DNA of 64,000 nt from Kribbella soli (GCF_004331345.1 NZ_SJJZ01000001.1:2728001-2792000); one strand, 5' to 3'. Counted from the stretch's first letter, positions 7,482 to 17,149 are shown. Numbers and translations are program-made. Notes: generated from the letters alone by a model not told the origin.

Positions 7482-10400
7482 TTAGTTGCGGTTGAGGGTG
7501 AAGGTGGTGGTGGTGTTTTGGATGTCTTTGGCGTTGTTGGTGAGGGTGAGGTTGTTGAAGGTGGCTGCGCCGACGGCGGGGCCTTGGCCGGGTTCGGGGA
7601 GTTCGTTGGCCCAGATGCCGAAGCCGGACTTGGCGTCGAAGGCGTCGCCGGATTTGCGGGCGCCGGAGATGGTCGTGTTGGTGAAGACCGTGTCCGCGAC
7701 CGGGAACTGCGGCTGGCCGCCGACGTAGTTCGTCTGGAACATGATCCCGCTGTACGTCGGATCGACGATGTCCAGATCATTGACGCGGATCCCCTGGAAG
7801 ATCTTCGACGCCGAGAAGACCCACACCGCGGGGAACGCCTGGTTGCCCCAGAAATGCCCGCCGGAACGTACGACGGAGACGTTCTGGAACTGTGTCGGCG
7901 GAGTGGCCCCGAACCCGTTCATCGGGATCCCGAAGTCCAGGGAACTGATCGTGATCCCGGGGTACGTGAGCATGTCCGCGGCGTACAGGTTCCGGAAGAT
8001 GTTGTTCGTCCCGCCGTACACCGCGAACCCGGCGGCCCGCCAGGTCAGCGATGCGGACAGGTTCTCGAACACGTTGTCCCGGACCTCGCCGCCACCGTTG
8101 TCGGTGGCGTTGAACAGCGCGAAGCTGTCGTCACCCGTCGATCGTGCGTCGTTGTTGCTGACCGTGTTGCCGGACGACCCGTTCGTCATGTTGATGCCGT
8201 CGGCAAACGTGTCCCGGATCCGCGAGTTCTTGATCGTCGAGGTGTCGGTGTTCGAACCCCAGTACAGACAGACCATGTGCTCGACCCAGATGTTGTCGAT
8301 GGTCATGTTCGCCGTACCCGAGAAGTCGAACACCTTTCCGGGTCCGTCGATCCGCGACGTGTAGTTACCGAAGTACGTGAACCCGCTGAACGTCGACCCG
8401 TTCGCCGACGCCTCGGACCGGAACCCGACATCGGTGTTGTCCTGCGTGGTCGGCGCGTGGAAGCGGGTGAACCACGGCCCGGCCCCGACGACCTTGACCG
8501 CCTTGCCGTACACCTGGAACTTCGACGACGTGTCGTAGTCACCGGGCGGCAGGTACACACCCTGCAGCGAGCTGTCCTGACGCACCTGGTCGAGAGCGTT
8601 CTGCACGTCCTGCTGGGTGAACCCGGTTGGCGTCACGAAGCCCGCACCCGGGTTGCCGACAACGGAAGCCGTCTCGGTGTCGAGGAAGTCGATCGTGTAC
8701 GTCAGGCTGTTCGCCGGATCCTTCTGCAGCCGGATCTTCGTCCCGGCCGGGTAGGTCTGGCCGAGCATCAGGTTGGCCTCGTCGTAGATGTGTCGCGCCG
8801 GACCCGACCCCGGCGAGTTGTTCGGCGACGCCTCTGCGCCGTACAGCCAGGCGTACTTCGAGGTGAGCGGCAACGTCTTCGCGAAGCTGCCGTTCACGTA
8901 CACACTGATCGATGACGTCTGCCCGCCGCCTCCCGACGAGTCCGGCATCGAGAACCGGGTGACGAGCGTGTTCGTGCTGGCGCGGGTGGTGAACTCGACG
9001 TACGCGCCGTTCGAGCCGAGTGTGACCGCGCGCCGCCCGGAGGCTTCACCGGCCAGGTCGCCGATGGTGCGGTTCGGCCCGATCACGGACGCGCCGCCGC
9101 CGACCGCGGCGTCCTCCGCCTCGAGGTGGTCGTAGGGCATATTCGCCCCGCGACCAACGAAGAACGGCCGCTCGCTGGTGTTGTTCGACCGCTTCACCGG
9201 CAGCTCGTTGGCGTCGTCCGCCAGCACCACACGCACGGTGTAGCGCCCGTTGACGGCCGTCCAGTTTCCGAGAGCAACAGCCGGAGTGGTGGCACCGGCG
9301 GCGATCGACCCGTTGTACGTCCCGGTCAACGTCGCGACCGCGGACGATCCGTTGAGAACCGTCAGCGTGATCCCGTGCGCACCAGACGCAGAGGCGACAC
9401 TGCCTTGGTTCTTGATCGCGACCGAGAAGGCGACCGAGTTCCCGGCCGCTGGGTTGCCCGGCGTCCAGTTGACCACCGACGCGACGAGGTCGGAGCTCGC
9501 CACCGGGGTCACCACGAGCGGACCAGAAGCGGCCGCCGTGTTGTTCCCGTCGTTCTGCTCGATCACCGAGTTGGTCTCGTCGACCTTGGCGCTCAGCGCG
9601 TACGAGCCGGCGTCGCGCGTCCCGATCGACGTGCTGACCGTGGTCGATGCCCCGGCCGCGAGCGCGCCGACAGCCGCCGTACCGACCTTGGTCGTACCGA
9701 GGTAGAAGTTCACGTCGGTCGCCGCGGACCCCGCCGTACCGCCGTTGTTCACCGTCGCGCGGACCGTGATCGCGTCGGTCTCGACCGGTGACGTGGGTGT
9801 CCACGAAACGTTCGAGAGTGTGAGATCCGGGTTCGGCGCCGGTACGCCGAGCACCTGCAGCTCCGCGACCTGCCCGGCCGGTGCGCCGGTGTTCCCGGTG
9901 AAGTTCAGCCGTACGTCGGCCACTCGCGCGCTGACCGGGATCGTCACGCTGTTGCCGCTCGCCGGGTTGAAGGCGTAGCCGGCCGAAGCGACGATCGTGG
10001 TGAAGGTCGACGAGCTCTGCTCCCGCCCGAGGATCGAGAACGTCTGCGTCCGCGGCCCCCACGCCGGATCGGGATTGAGCCGCACCACGATCGAGCTGAG
10101 GTCCGCGTTCGCACCGAGCTGCGTGGTCAGTGTGGCCGGGTTGGCGTTGCCCTCCCAGTACGTCGTCACGTCGTCGTCGTTCGCGTTCTCCGGGACGTAG
10201 GTGAACGTCGACCCGGACGCCGTGATCGGCTTGTCCAGCGCCAGGTTGCTGCCCGGGCCGCCGCTGCCGTTGCGGGTGACCGTGTTGCTGTTCGCGGACT
10301 GGTTGCCAGCGGCATCTTTCGCGCGAACGGTGTATGCGATCGAGACGTTGGCCGGCTGGTTGTCCGTGTACGTGAGCACGTTGCCGGCCACGCTGGTCCG

Positions 10401-11060
10401 CAGCTGCCCGTTCGCGTAGACGTCGTACCCGGTGACGCCGACGTTGTCCGTCGACGCGCTCCAGGTGAGTTTGATCTGCCCGGCGCCGGGCTCGGTGAAG
10501 GCCAGGTTGCCCGGGGCGGTGGGAGCCTGGGTGTCACCGGTCGCCGGTCCGTAGACCTCGAGTTCGGAGAGTTGTCCGGCCGGCCATCCGGTGTTCGCGG
10601 TGATCCGGATCCGGACGTACCGCGTGGTGGCGGTGCCGTAGTCGACGGTCACCGTGTTGGTCGGCGGGCTGAACGTGCGCGTCGCGGGCGCGGACAGGTC
10701 GGTGAAGTTCTGCCCGTCGGTGCTGCCCTGGACCGCGAGGGTCTCGTCGCGGGCGCCCCAGTTCGCGGTCGGCAGCTTCAGTACGACCTGGTTGGTCGCG
10801 ACCGACGTACCGAGATCGACCTGGACCCATTGCGGGAAGGCGTTGTTCGCGCTCTCCCAGTAGGTGCTCTGGTTGCCGTCGGTCACGTTCGACGCGGCGT
10901 AGTCCTGGGTGCTGCTGCTGGCCGACGCGACCTTCCCGGCAGCGAGATTGGGACCGGCGAGTGTGGCGGCCGACGCGGCGGGTGCCGGCTGGGCGAGTGG
11001 AGCGGCCGCGAGACTCGCGGCCAGCAAGGCGGTCAGCAACCGCCACTTCGGAATTCGCAT
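7482..11060 (-). CDS. Secreted multimodular glycoside hydrolase, GH87-like (alpha-1,3-glucanase/mycodextranase type)
   Basis: 1192 residues from the ATG at 11060, which has AGGAGAGG upstream; the signal peptide is residues 1 to about 31. Order of modules: F5/8-type C (discoidin) domain about 35-170, FN3 about 180-265, second discoidin domain about 270-410, two CARDB-like beta-sandwiches about 412-650, a CBM35/CBM6-like module starting at YDHLEAEDAAVGGG, then a right-handed beta-helix catalytic region from about 800. The helix carries DGINMTNGSSGNTVSNN and STGDDSFALF; the adjacent Asp pair near residue 977 corresponds to the catalytic aspartates of GH87 alpha-1,3-glucanases. It probably attacks fungal-wall alpha-glucan or dextran outside the cell. 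Family assignment is by pattern recognition; another polysaccharide lyase/hydrolase of the beta-helix fold is possible. Confidence 0.8.
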   Translation of the reverse strand: MRIPKWRLLTALLAASLAAAPLAQPAPAASAATLAGPNLAAGKVASASSSTQDYAASNVTDGNQSTYWESANNAFPQWVQVDLGTSVATNQVVLKLPTANWGARDETLAVQGSTDGQNFTDLSAPATRTFSPPTNTVTVDYGTATTRYVRIRITANTGWPAGQLSELEVYGPATGDTQAPTAPGNLAFTEPGAGQIKLTWSASTDNVGVTGYDVYANGQLRTSVAGNVLTYTDNQPANVSIAYTVRAKDAAGNQSANSNTVTRNGSGGPGSNLALDKPITASGSTFTYVPENANDDDVTTYWEGNANPATLTTQLGANADLSSIVVRLNPDPAWGPRTQTFSILGREQSSSTFTTIVASAGYAFNPASGNSVTIPVSARVADVRLNFTGNTGAPAGQVAELQVLGVPAPNPDLTLSNVSWTPTSPVETDAITVRATVNNGGTAGSAATDVNFYLGTTKVGTAAVGALAAGASTTVSTSIGTRDAGSYALSAKVDETNSVIEQNDGNNTAAASGPLVVTPVASSDLVASVVNWTPGNPAAGNSVAFSVAIKNQGSVASASGAHGITLTVLNGSSAVATLTGTYNGSIAAGATTPAVALGNWTAVNGRYTVRVVLADDANELPVKRSNNTSERPFFVGRGANMPYDHLEAEDAAVGGGASVIGPNRTIGDLAGEASGRRAVTLGSNGAYVEFTTRASTNTLVTRFSMPDSSGGGGQTSSISVYVNGSFAKTLPLTSKYAWLYGAEASPNNSPGSGPARHIYDEANLMLGQTYPAGTKIRLQKDPANSLTYTIDFLDTETASVVGNPGAGFVTPTGFTQQDVQNALDQVRQDSSLQGVYLPPGDYDTSSKFQVYGKAVKVVGAGPWFTRFHAPTTQDNTDVGFRSEASANGSTFSGFTYFGNYTSRIDGPGKVFDFSGTANMTIDNIWVEHMVCLYWGSNTDTSTIKNSRIRDTFADGINMTNGSSGNTVSNNDARSTGDDSFALFNATDNGGGEVRDNVFENLSASLTWRAAGFAVYGGTNNIFRNLYAADMLTYPGITISSLDFGIPMNGFGATPPTQFQNVSVVRSGGHFWGNQAFPAVWVFSASKIFQGIRVNDLDIVDPTYSGIMFQTNYVGGQPQFPVADTVFTNTTISGARKSGDAFDAKSGFGIWANELPEPGQGPAVGAATFNNLTLTNNAKDIQNTTTTFTLNRN

Positions 11061-11198
11061 GGGCCTCTCCTGGTGGGCGGGACAGGGAAGAGCCGCCGCA
11101 CGGGAGTCCAAAACTTTCGCTGACTTGCTCAATTCTTGCGCGGCGATTGGCTCATTGTTACGGCACCGTCAACCGTGCGTCAACGGTTCGTGACAGCG

Positions 11199-11233
11199 AA
11201 GGGCCGGCCCGCAATGAATGCGAGCCGGCCCTT
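11199..11233 (-). terminator. Terminator after the acetate symporter operon
   Basis: AAGGGCCGGC (11199-11208) pairs perfectly with GCCGGCCCTT (11224-11233) around a 15-nt loop, ending 13 bp after the symporter stop codon. Confidence 0.75.
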
Positions 11234-11245
11234 GGAGGTACTGCG

Positions 11246-12886
11246 TCAGTGCTTGGCGGCACCTTCCGCGCCGGCGCCGGTGAGCGCGCGGACCGAGAGT
11301 TCGCTGTAGCGGGTCTCGCTCGACCTGTCCCGGCCGAGGTACGTGCCGAGCACGCCGAACAGGAAGCCCAGCGGGATCGACACGATGCCCGGGTTCGACA
11401 GCGGGAACCAGTGGAAGTCGGCATCGGTGATCATCGACTTGTCACCGTTGCCGGACACCACGGGCGAGAAGACCACCAGGACGACGGCCGAGATCAGGCC
11501 GCCGTAGATGCTCCAGACGGCGCCCGAGGTGTTGAACCGCTTCCAGAACAGGTTGAACAGCAGCGCCGGCAGGTTCGCCGAGGCCGCGACCGCGAACGCC
11601 AGCGCGACCAGGAACGCGATGTTCAGCTTCTGCGCCGGGATCGCGAGCCCGATCGCCACCGCGCCGATCCCGATCGCCGCGAACCGCGCCACCCGCAGTT
11701 CCTGCTGCTCGGTCGGCTTCTGCTTGGCGATGACGTTGGCGTACAGGTCGTGCGCGAACGACGACGCCGAGGTCAGCGTCAGCCCGGCCACCACCGCGAG
11801 GATGGTGGCGAAGGCGACCGCCGCGATCAGCGCGAGCAGGATCGCCCCACCGGTCGAGCCGGCCCCGCCGCCGACGGCCTCGGCCAGCAGTGGCGACGCC
11901 ACGTTGCCCTTCGACGTCTCGACCGCGGACCCCTTGGTCGTGTCCAGCAGTGCCGCGGCACCGAACCCGAGGGCCAGCGTCATCAGGTAGAACACACCGA
12001 TCAGGCCGATCGCCCACTGCACCGACCGGCGCGCGGCCCGCGAGTCCGGCACGGTGTAGAAGCGGATCAGGATGTGCGGCAGACCCGCCGTACCGAGGAC
12101 CAGCGCGAGGCCGAGCGACAGGAAGTCGATCTGGCCGGTGAGGTCCTTGCCGTACAGCAGGCCCGGCTGCAGGAAGGCCTCGCCCTTTCCGGACTTGTCG
12201 GCGGCCGAGCCGAGCAGGTCGGAGATGTTGAAGTGGAACTTCAGCAGCACCAGGAACGTGATCACCACCGTGCCGGCCATCAGCAGCACGGCCTTGACGA
12301 TCTGCACCCAGGTGGTGCCCTTCATGCCGCCGATCGTCACGTACACGATCATCAGCGCGCCGACGAGCACGATCACGGCGGCCTTCACGCCCTCGCTCTT
12401 CACACCGAGCAGCAGCCCGACCAGCGAACCGGCGCCGACCATCTGGGCCAGCAGGTAGAAGATCGAGACCACGATCGTCGAGGTCGCGGCCGCCGTCCGC
12501 ACCGGCTTCTGCTTCATCCGGAACGCGAGCTGGTCGGCCATCGTGAAGCGGCCCGAGTTCCGCAGCAGCTCGGCGACCAGCAGCAGTGCGACCAGCCAGG
12601 CCACCAGGAAGCCGATCGAGTACAGGAAGCCGTCGTACCCGAAGAGGGCGATCTGGCCGGAGATACCGAGGAACGACGCCGCGGACATGTAGTCGCCGGC
12701 GACTGCCAGGCCGTTCTGCCCGCCGCTGAACGAGCGGCCGCCGGCGTAGTAGTCGGCCGCGGTCTTGTTCTGCCGGGACGCCCACCAGGTGATGTACAGC
12801 GTCACGGCAACGACGGCGGTGAACAGCGAGATCGTCAGCGTCCGGTTGCCGGGCTCAGCGGCCAGCGGGAGGAGAAGGACGTTCAC
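11246..12886 (-). CDS. actP: Acetate/cation symporter, sodium:solute symporter family (ActP-like)
   Basis: Takes up acetate and similar short carboxylates with a cation across the cytoplasmic membrane. The GTG at 12886 gives 546 residues; its first bases overlap the stop of the upstream gene as GTGA. About 13 membrane helices are present. The diagnostic SSS segment DYYAGGRSFSGGQNGLAVAG, followed by DYMSAASFLGISG, matches the ActP (YjcG) subfamily, and VTIGGMKGTTWVQIVKA is also typical. It is the second gene of a two-gene operon with a DUF485 membrane protein, the conserved YjcH-ActP arrangement. Confidence 0.92.
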   Translation of the reverse strand: MNVLLLPLAAEPGNRTLTISLFTAVVAVTLYITWWASRQNKTAADYYAGGRSFSGGQNGLAVAGDYMSAASFLGISGQIALFGYDGFLYSIGFLVAWLVALLLVAELLRNSGRFTMADQLAFRMKQKPVRTAAATSTIVVSIFYLLAQMVGAGSLVGLLLGVKSEGVKAAVIVLVGALMIVYVTIGGMKGTTWVQIVKAVLLMAGTVVITFLVLLKFHFNISDLLGSAADKSGKGEAFLQPGLLYGKDLTGQIDFLSLGLALVLGTAGLPHILIRFYTVPDSRAARRSVQWAIGLIGVFYLMTLALGFGAAALLDTTKGSAVETSKGNVASPLLAEAVGGGAGSTGGAILLALIAAVAFATILAVVAGLTLTSASSFAHDLYANVIAKQKPTEQQELRVARFAAIGIGAVAIGLAIPAQKLNIAFLVALAFAVAASANLPALLFNLFWKRFNTSGAVWSIYGGLISAVVLVVFSPVVSGNGDKSMITDADFHWFPLSNPGIVSIPLGFLFGVLGTYLGRDRSSETRYSELSVRALTGAGAEGAAKH

Positions 12887-13224
12887 CGGCGGCGCTCCCT
12901 CTTGTACTTGGCGTTCAGGCCGTGGGCGAGCGGATCGAGCTTGCGGTTGGCGAACCGGCCGTACAGGGCCGCGATCGAGAACGTCGACACGAACTGCAAC
13001 AGGCCGAAGATCAGTGCCACGTTCACGTGGCCGACCACCTGGTGATTCATGAAACCGCGGGCCCAGTTGTTGCAGGCGACGTACGCCAGATACCACGCCA
13101 TGAACGCGATCGTCCACGGTACGACGAAGTTCTTGTACCGCCGCTTCAGCTCTTTGAAGTCGGCCGCGTCGTGCACCGCCTCATAGGCGCGGGCGTCCCG
13201 CTCGCGCACCATTTCCTCGTCCAT
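12883..13224 (-). CDS. DUF485 (YjcH-like) membrane protein of acetate permease operon
   Basis: 113 residues; the ATG at 13224 has AAGGGG 6 nt upstream. Two membrane helices (WTIAFMAWYLAYVACNNWA and VALIFGLLQFVSTFSIAALY) flanked by a basic KELKRRYKNF and a C-terminal basic tail match DUF485 proteins. These are almost always encoded directly before ActP, as here with a 4-bp overlap. The function is thought to be accessory to the symporter but is not established. Confidence 0.9.
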   Translation of the reverse strand: MDEEMVRERDARAYEAVHDAADFKELKRRYKNFVVPWTIAFMAWYLAYVACNNWARGFMNHQVVGHVNVALIFGLLQFVSTFSIAALYGRFANRKLDPLAHGLNAKYKRERRR

Positions 13225-13303
13225 GAGTTCCCCTTCGGTGGACTAGAACACGTGCACGTTAGCCCCTAGTTGCGCTTTTGTGACCTACCGCAACCAAAAC
13301 GTT

Positions 13304-14155
13304 CTAAAGGTGCGGAGCCACCGGGCCGTCGACCGTACGGCGATAGTTCGCGAACTCGCTGGGGTGGGCCCGGAAGCAGTCGGTGAAGTACGGCATCCGC
13401 AACGCCTCCGGGGGCCGCGCGGTGTGCTCGTAGATCAGCTCGATCTGGTCGAGGACCTGATCACGCCGGGTGTCCTTGAGGACGGCGACCCGCGAGTGCG
13501 ACTGGGCCAACTGCCGCAAGCCCGCGCGATTCAGGTCGTGCCAGTGCCGGAACCGGGCGCTCTCCAGCAGCGTGAACAGGTTCGACTGCTCGATGATCGG
13601 CACCGGGTCGAACCGGTCGGTCCCACCGAAGCCGTCGCCCTGCAGCACCTGGAAGATCCGGCGGACCCACGGAACCACGGTGTCGGCGTTGTTCCAGAGC
13701 AGGCCGAGGACGCCGCCCGGCCGCAGCACCCGGGCGATCTCCGGCAGCGCGCGGGCGTGGTCGAACCAGTGGAAGGCTTGTCCGACGATCACCGCGTCCA
13801 CCGAGGCGTGGGCGAGCGGGATCGACTCCGCGGCCCCGACCATCGTGTCGATACCGGGCCGCCGGCGGCAGACCTCGAGCATCTCCTGCGACGGGTCGAC
13901 GGCGATCACGTCGTGCCCGAGGTCGGCGGCGACCGCCGCGAGCTTGCCGGTGCCGGCGCCCAGATCGAGCACCTGCAGTCCACGGCCGGGGCCCAGGATC
14001 CAGATCAGCGCCTCGGCCGGGAACGTCGGCCGGCCCGCGTCGTACGCGGTCGCGACGGCGCCGAACGACTGGGCCCGCGCGGCCTGCGCGCCGTTGCCTG
14101 CGCCGTTCTCCGGGGCAGCGGCGGAGTCCCCGGCCGGATCATTGGTGGTCATCAC
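13304..14155 (-). CDS. Class I SAM-dependent methyltransferase
   Basis: 283 residues. After a low-complexity Ala/Gly-rich N terminus of about 30 residues, motif I is LDLGAGTGKLA, followed by an acidic AVDPSQEML, GAAESIPLAHASVDAVIVGQAFHWFD and VLRPGGVLGLLWNN, a complete SAM fold of the Methyltransf_11 type. The AFHWFD segment is frequent in small-molecule methyltransferases of the UbiE/tellurite-like group. The substrate is unknown. It is separated by 47 bp from the pseF-like gene on the same strand and may or may not belong to the glycan locus. Confidence 0.88.
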   Translation of the reverse strand: MMTTNDPAGDSAAAPENGAGNGAQAARAQSFGAVATAYDAGRPTFPAEALIWILGPGRGLQVLDLGAGTGKLAAVAADLGHDVIAVDPSQEMLEVCRRRPGIDTMVGAAESIPLAHASVDAVIVGQAFHWFDHARALPEIARVLRPGGVLGLLWNNADTVVPWVRRIFQVLQGDGFGGTDRFDPVPIIEQSNLFTLLESARFRHWHDLNRAGLRQLAQSHSRVAVLKDTRRDQVLDQIELIYEHTARPPEALRMPYFTDCFRAHPSEFANYRRTVDGPVAPHL

Positions 14156-14202
14156 GGTAAATCATGCCCCAGGGAACGACACAGCGGAGCGTGTAATCCC
14201 TG

Positions 14203-14967
14203 CTACTCGCCGAGTTTCTTCTGTTCGATGTGCGCGTTCAGCGCGGCCAGCTCCGGGTGCTCGTCCAGAATCGCGACCAGTTCGGCGCAGCCGAGATCGG
14301 TGCCGCCGAAGTCCTCGATGAGGGCATCGAGCAACTTCCAGTCGTCCGCGGTGTCCAGGGTGAGCCGGTATTGGGCAGCGTTCTTGGATGCCGGGCCACC
14401 CGACCACGGGAGGTTCAGCAGCCGCATCTGGCCGGACCGGTTCTGGTGCAGGTACGGCGTGACGTGTTCGCGGTCCGCCTTGAGCGTGGCGTTCGCCTCG
14501 GCGTCGTACAACCGGGCGGTGGAGAAGATCTCGAAGTCCATGCCGCGCGGGTAGGTGCGCTCGAGACAGTTCGAGATGTAGAGGTCGAGGTCGTTCTCGG
14601 CGCGCCACCGATCGACGCCCGCGGCAACGATCTCGGGATCGATCAGCGGGCAGTCGGAGGTGACCCGGACGATGGCGTCCAGGTCGTGTTCGCGGGCGGC
14701 GCCGGCGAACCGGCTGAGGACGTCGTCCTCGCTGCCGCGGAAGACCGGGATGCCGTCCTCTTCACAGACCTGGACGACCAGGTCGTCGTGGAGGTTCGTG
14801 GTGGTCGCGACGATCACCGGCAGACCGGTGCGGCTCAGCCGGTCGAGGTGGTGCTCGAGATAGGAGCGCCCGGCAACGGCCAGCAGCACCTTGGCCGGCA
14901 GCCGGGTGCTGGTCACGCGAACCTGCGTGATGATGCCGATCTTCAGCTCTGGTGTCACGGGGTCCAT
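14203..14967 (-). CDS. pseF: Pseudaminic acid cytidylyltransferase-like protein (PseF/SpsF family)
   Basis: Predicted to activate the nonulosonic acid with CTP to give the CMP-sugar. 254 residues; ATG at 14967 with GGGAG upstream. The N terminus has the nucleotidyltransferase motif as IITQVRVTSTRLPAKVLL, in which the Arg-Leu-Pro-x-Lys is the CTP-binding signature. ATTTNLHDD, FRGSEDDVLSRF and VRVTSDCPLIDPE are typical of SpsF/PseF/NeuA-like enzymes. The C-terminal part (SKNAAQYRLTLDTADDWKLL) matches the SpsF/PseF group. It is the last gene of a minus-strand run and overlaps the preceding one by 13 bp. The presence of PseB, C, G, H and I in the same locus makes CMP-pseudaminic acid the likely product. 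Confidence 0.82.
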   Translation of the reverse strand: MDPVTPELKIGIITQVRVTSTRLPAKVLLAVAGRSYLEHHLDRLSRTGLPVIVATTTNLHDDLVVQVCEEDGIPVFRGSEDDVLSRFAGAAREHDLDAIVRVTSDCPLIDPEIVAAGVDRWRAENDLDLYISNCLERTYPRGMDFEIFSTARLYDAEANATLKADREHVTPYLHQNRSGQMRLLNLPWSGGPASKNAAQYRLTLDTADDWKLLDALIEDFGGTDLGCAELVAILDEHPELAALNAHIEQKKLGE

Positions 14968-15770
14968 CGGAACATCTCCCGGATTTCTGCGGGTCCGGCG
15001 ACGTGGTCGACGCCCAGTTCGGTGTCGGTGAACTCACGGGCGACCGCCGGCGGGACGTACGGCTGGTCCATCTCCGGCCACAGCCGCTTGATCCGCGCCT
15101 GTCCGCCGAACGACGGGTGCTCGTTCTCCAGCACCATGGGATCACCGTAGACCCCTGCCCCCAGGCCGAGCGAGCCGCCGTACAGAACGGCGGAGCTGAG
15201 CCGGTTGGAGGCGACCCGTTCGTGCTTGCGGAGCTCGCGCAGCTGCTTGACCAGGAACTTGGCGTCGGTCTTGCGCCAGTGCAGGCCGCGGTAGCCGTGC
15301 GTGATGACCCGGAATCCGGCGTCCTTGTAGACGTTCCGGATCGCGGGCTTGTCGAATTCGTTCCAGTACAGGCAGACGGTCACCGGGCCGGTCTCGTGCT
15401 CGTTGATCGAGGCAACGATCCGGCCGTGGTCGCCGAGCACGTGCTGGCCTTCCCAGCCGTGGAACGGGTAGAAGATGGTGCCCTTGGCCCGTTTCTCCGG
15501 CGTCGCCAGTTCCGGGTGGGTCTTCAGCAGGTACAGCCAGACCGAGCCGATCACCGAGTAGTTGCGCAGGCCGAGCGCGTGGCCGCGGCGGCGGACGCTG
15601 TCCGACCAGACGAACTTCGGCAGCCCGGGCGCGAAGTTCGTGCCGTGCGCGAAGCCGTCGAGGATGTTCCAGCCGTGCTGCAGGTAGCCCCAGATCCGCG
15701 GCGGTTTCGGGAGTCCGGCGTACGTCGCCATGATGTTGGCGTGCCCGTAGAAGTGGTTGGCGTGGTGCAT
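14955..15770 (-). CDS. Uncharacterised glycan-locus protein, GT-B-like (paralogue of 26120-26944)
   Basis: 271 residues, soluble, starting MHHANHFYGHANIM at an ATG whose first base overlaps the previous stop (TGATG). It shares its whole length with the protein at 26120-26944: the LRGYLQHGWNI/IWGYLQHGWNI block, KRRGHSLG/RRRGHALG, FLFHGWEG/FYPFHGWEG, FLFKQLAELRKHKRVA/FLVKQLRELRKHERVA and the end of the Gly-Asp-Pro-Met segment. The central VASNRLSSAVLYGGSLGL followed by VYGDP resembles the donor-site half of GT-B transferases for surface polysaccharides, where an Asn-Ser/x-G patch precedes a Tyr-Gly pair. I cannot assign a sugar. The location between pseF and a methyltransferase-like gene makes a role in handling the nonulosonate glycan likely. 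Confidence 0.7.
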   Translation of the reverse strand: MHHANHFYGHANIMATYAGLPKPPRIWGYLQHGWNILDGFAHGTNFAPGLPKFVWSDSVRRRGHALGLRNYSVIGSVWLYLLKTHPELATPEKRAKGTIFYPFHGWEGQHVLGDHGRIVASINEHETGPVTVCLYWNEFDKPAIRNVYKDAGFRVITHGYRGLHWRKTDAKFLVKQLRELRKHERVASNRLSSAVLYGGSLGLGAGVYGDPMVLENEHPSFGGQARIKRLWPEMDQPYVPPAVAREFTDTELGVDHVAGPAEIREMFRWTP

Positions 15771-17149
15771 CAGCGGCGTACCTTCCGCAGCACCCGCTTG
15801 AGGCGGCGGCGGATCACCCGGGCCGGGTTGAGGACGGCGTGGCCGACGCGATAGGGGAGCGAGCGGCGGATGCCGCTGACCGTGCCCTCGAAGAGGATCG
15901 CTCGGGCGCTCGCATGCGCGAGCTCGTCGGCGAGCCGGGCGACGGTGGTCAACTGCTCGGCACTGCCGCGCGGGCGGACGACCTCGTCCGGAGTGAATTC
16001 CTGCTCCTGCACGGCAATCCCCGCCATCGCCGCGAGCCGTGCCGTCAGCGCATGCGGGTCGGCCGCCGCGGGCCATGGCTGCCGCGAGCCACTTTCCAGC
16101 GCCCGCTTCGCGAACCGCTGGAGGTGCTCGACAACATCCAGCTCCTGCGCCTCCCCGAACAGCCGGTACGACGTCCCGTCCAGGATCACGTTGTCGGGCG
16201 ACCCCGCACCACCCGCACCCAGCCACGCCACATACGCCGGGATGACCCGCCGAAGCTCCGCCTGATCATCACAGCGCAGGGCCATCAGAAGGTGTTCCTC
16301 CAACAGGACGCCTTCGCCCTCAGGTACCACACCTTCAGGCAGCACAGGGGGCGCCTCCGCGCCGATCACGAAGTACCAAGCCGGCGCCAACTCGAAGGCA
16401 ACCCCCGCGGCAGCGGCATCCAGCACCACGCGGTACGGATCCATCAACACCGGCCCGTCGTTGCGTGAGGCAACAGCCCGCGCGGCGGCGATCCCGGCGA
16501 ACCCATCAACTGTCGTCAGCGCGAGGTCCGCCTGGACCAGCGACGGAAACACGGCAAAGGTCTGCAAGTCCGAGGTGCCGAGAACAGAGAGGAGGGGCTT
16601 GAGGCCCGCGGGCGCCCGGTCCCCGACGGACCGGCCCCAGTCCTCGTCGCGTGGGATCCCTGCTGTGATGTCCGGCTGAATCAACCGCTCGAATCCGAAC
16701 GAGTTCGTGGCGCCGAGGAGGAGCCGCCCACCCGGCCGGAGGCGCTCACGCAGCCGATCCAGCGCCTCCACCCACGGGAAACTCGCAGTATCAGGCCCAA
16801 CAAGCCGCTCCAACCCATCCAACGCGACGATCACGTCGTACGTCTCATCCACCAACCAACGATCGAGCGAGCCGCAGAAGACCTGCCCCTTGGCGTCGTC
16901 CAGTAGTTCGGCGAGTTCCTCGGCGTCAGGAGCCGAGCGGAGCAGGAGGTCGACCGAGGCGACCTGCGCGACCGCAGCCGTGATCAGCTCGGCGGCATGC
17001 GGGCCGGCGATCAGGACGGCGTCGTCAGGCCGGAGGGCGGCGGCCAGAACTGCCGTGGCTGCGGGTCCAGCGGCCGCGGGACGGGCGTCGCCCGGGCGCA
17101 GATCCGACCAGTTGAGCATCTCTCCGCCGATCAAGTTCGACCGGGTCAC
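15770..17149 (-). CDS. Degenerate methyltransferase-like protein of glycan locus (paralogue of 26937-28613)
   Basis: 459 residues from a GTG at 17149. This start was chosen because it aligns exactly with the start of the paralogue (eleven residues to the shared GEM) and has AAGG 8 nt upstream. Residues about 20-180 have a Rossmann methyltransferase outline: LIAGPHAAELITAAVAQVAS, a YDVIVALDGLERL strand and RLRPGGRLLLGATNSFGFERL. The usual GxGxG of motif I is replaced by AGPHA, so SAM binding is doubtful. The middle half has no recognisable family. The C terminus is strongly basic (RVGHAVLNPARVIRRRLKRV), suggesting membrane or polyanion contact. It precedes the GT-B-like gene with a 1-bp overlap. 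Confidence 0.7.
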   Translation of the reverse strand: MTRSNLIGGEMLNWSDLRPGDARPAAAGPAATAVLAAALRPDDAVLIAGPHAAELITAAVAQVASVDLLLRSAPDAEELAELLDDAKGQVFCGSLDRWLVDETYDVIVALDGLERLVGPDTASFPWVEALDRLRERLRPGGRLLLGATNSFGFERLIQPDITAGIPRDEDWGRSVGDRAPAGLKPLLSVLGTSDLQTFAVFPSLVQADLALTTVDGFAGIAAARAVASRNDGPVLMDPYRVVLDAAAAGVAFELAPAWYFVIGAEAPPVLPEGVVPEGEGVLLEEHLLMALRCDDQAELRRVIPAYVAWLGAGGAGSPDNVILDGTSYRLFGEAQELDVVEHLQRFAKRALESGSRQPWPAAADPHALTARLAAMAGIAVQEQEFTPDEVVRPRGSAEQLTTVARLADELAHASARAILFEGTVSGIRRSLPYRVGHAVLNPARVIRRRLKRVLRKVRR

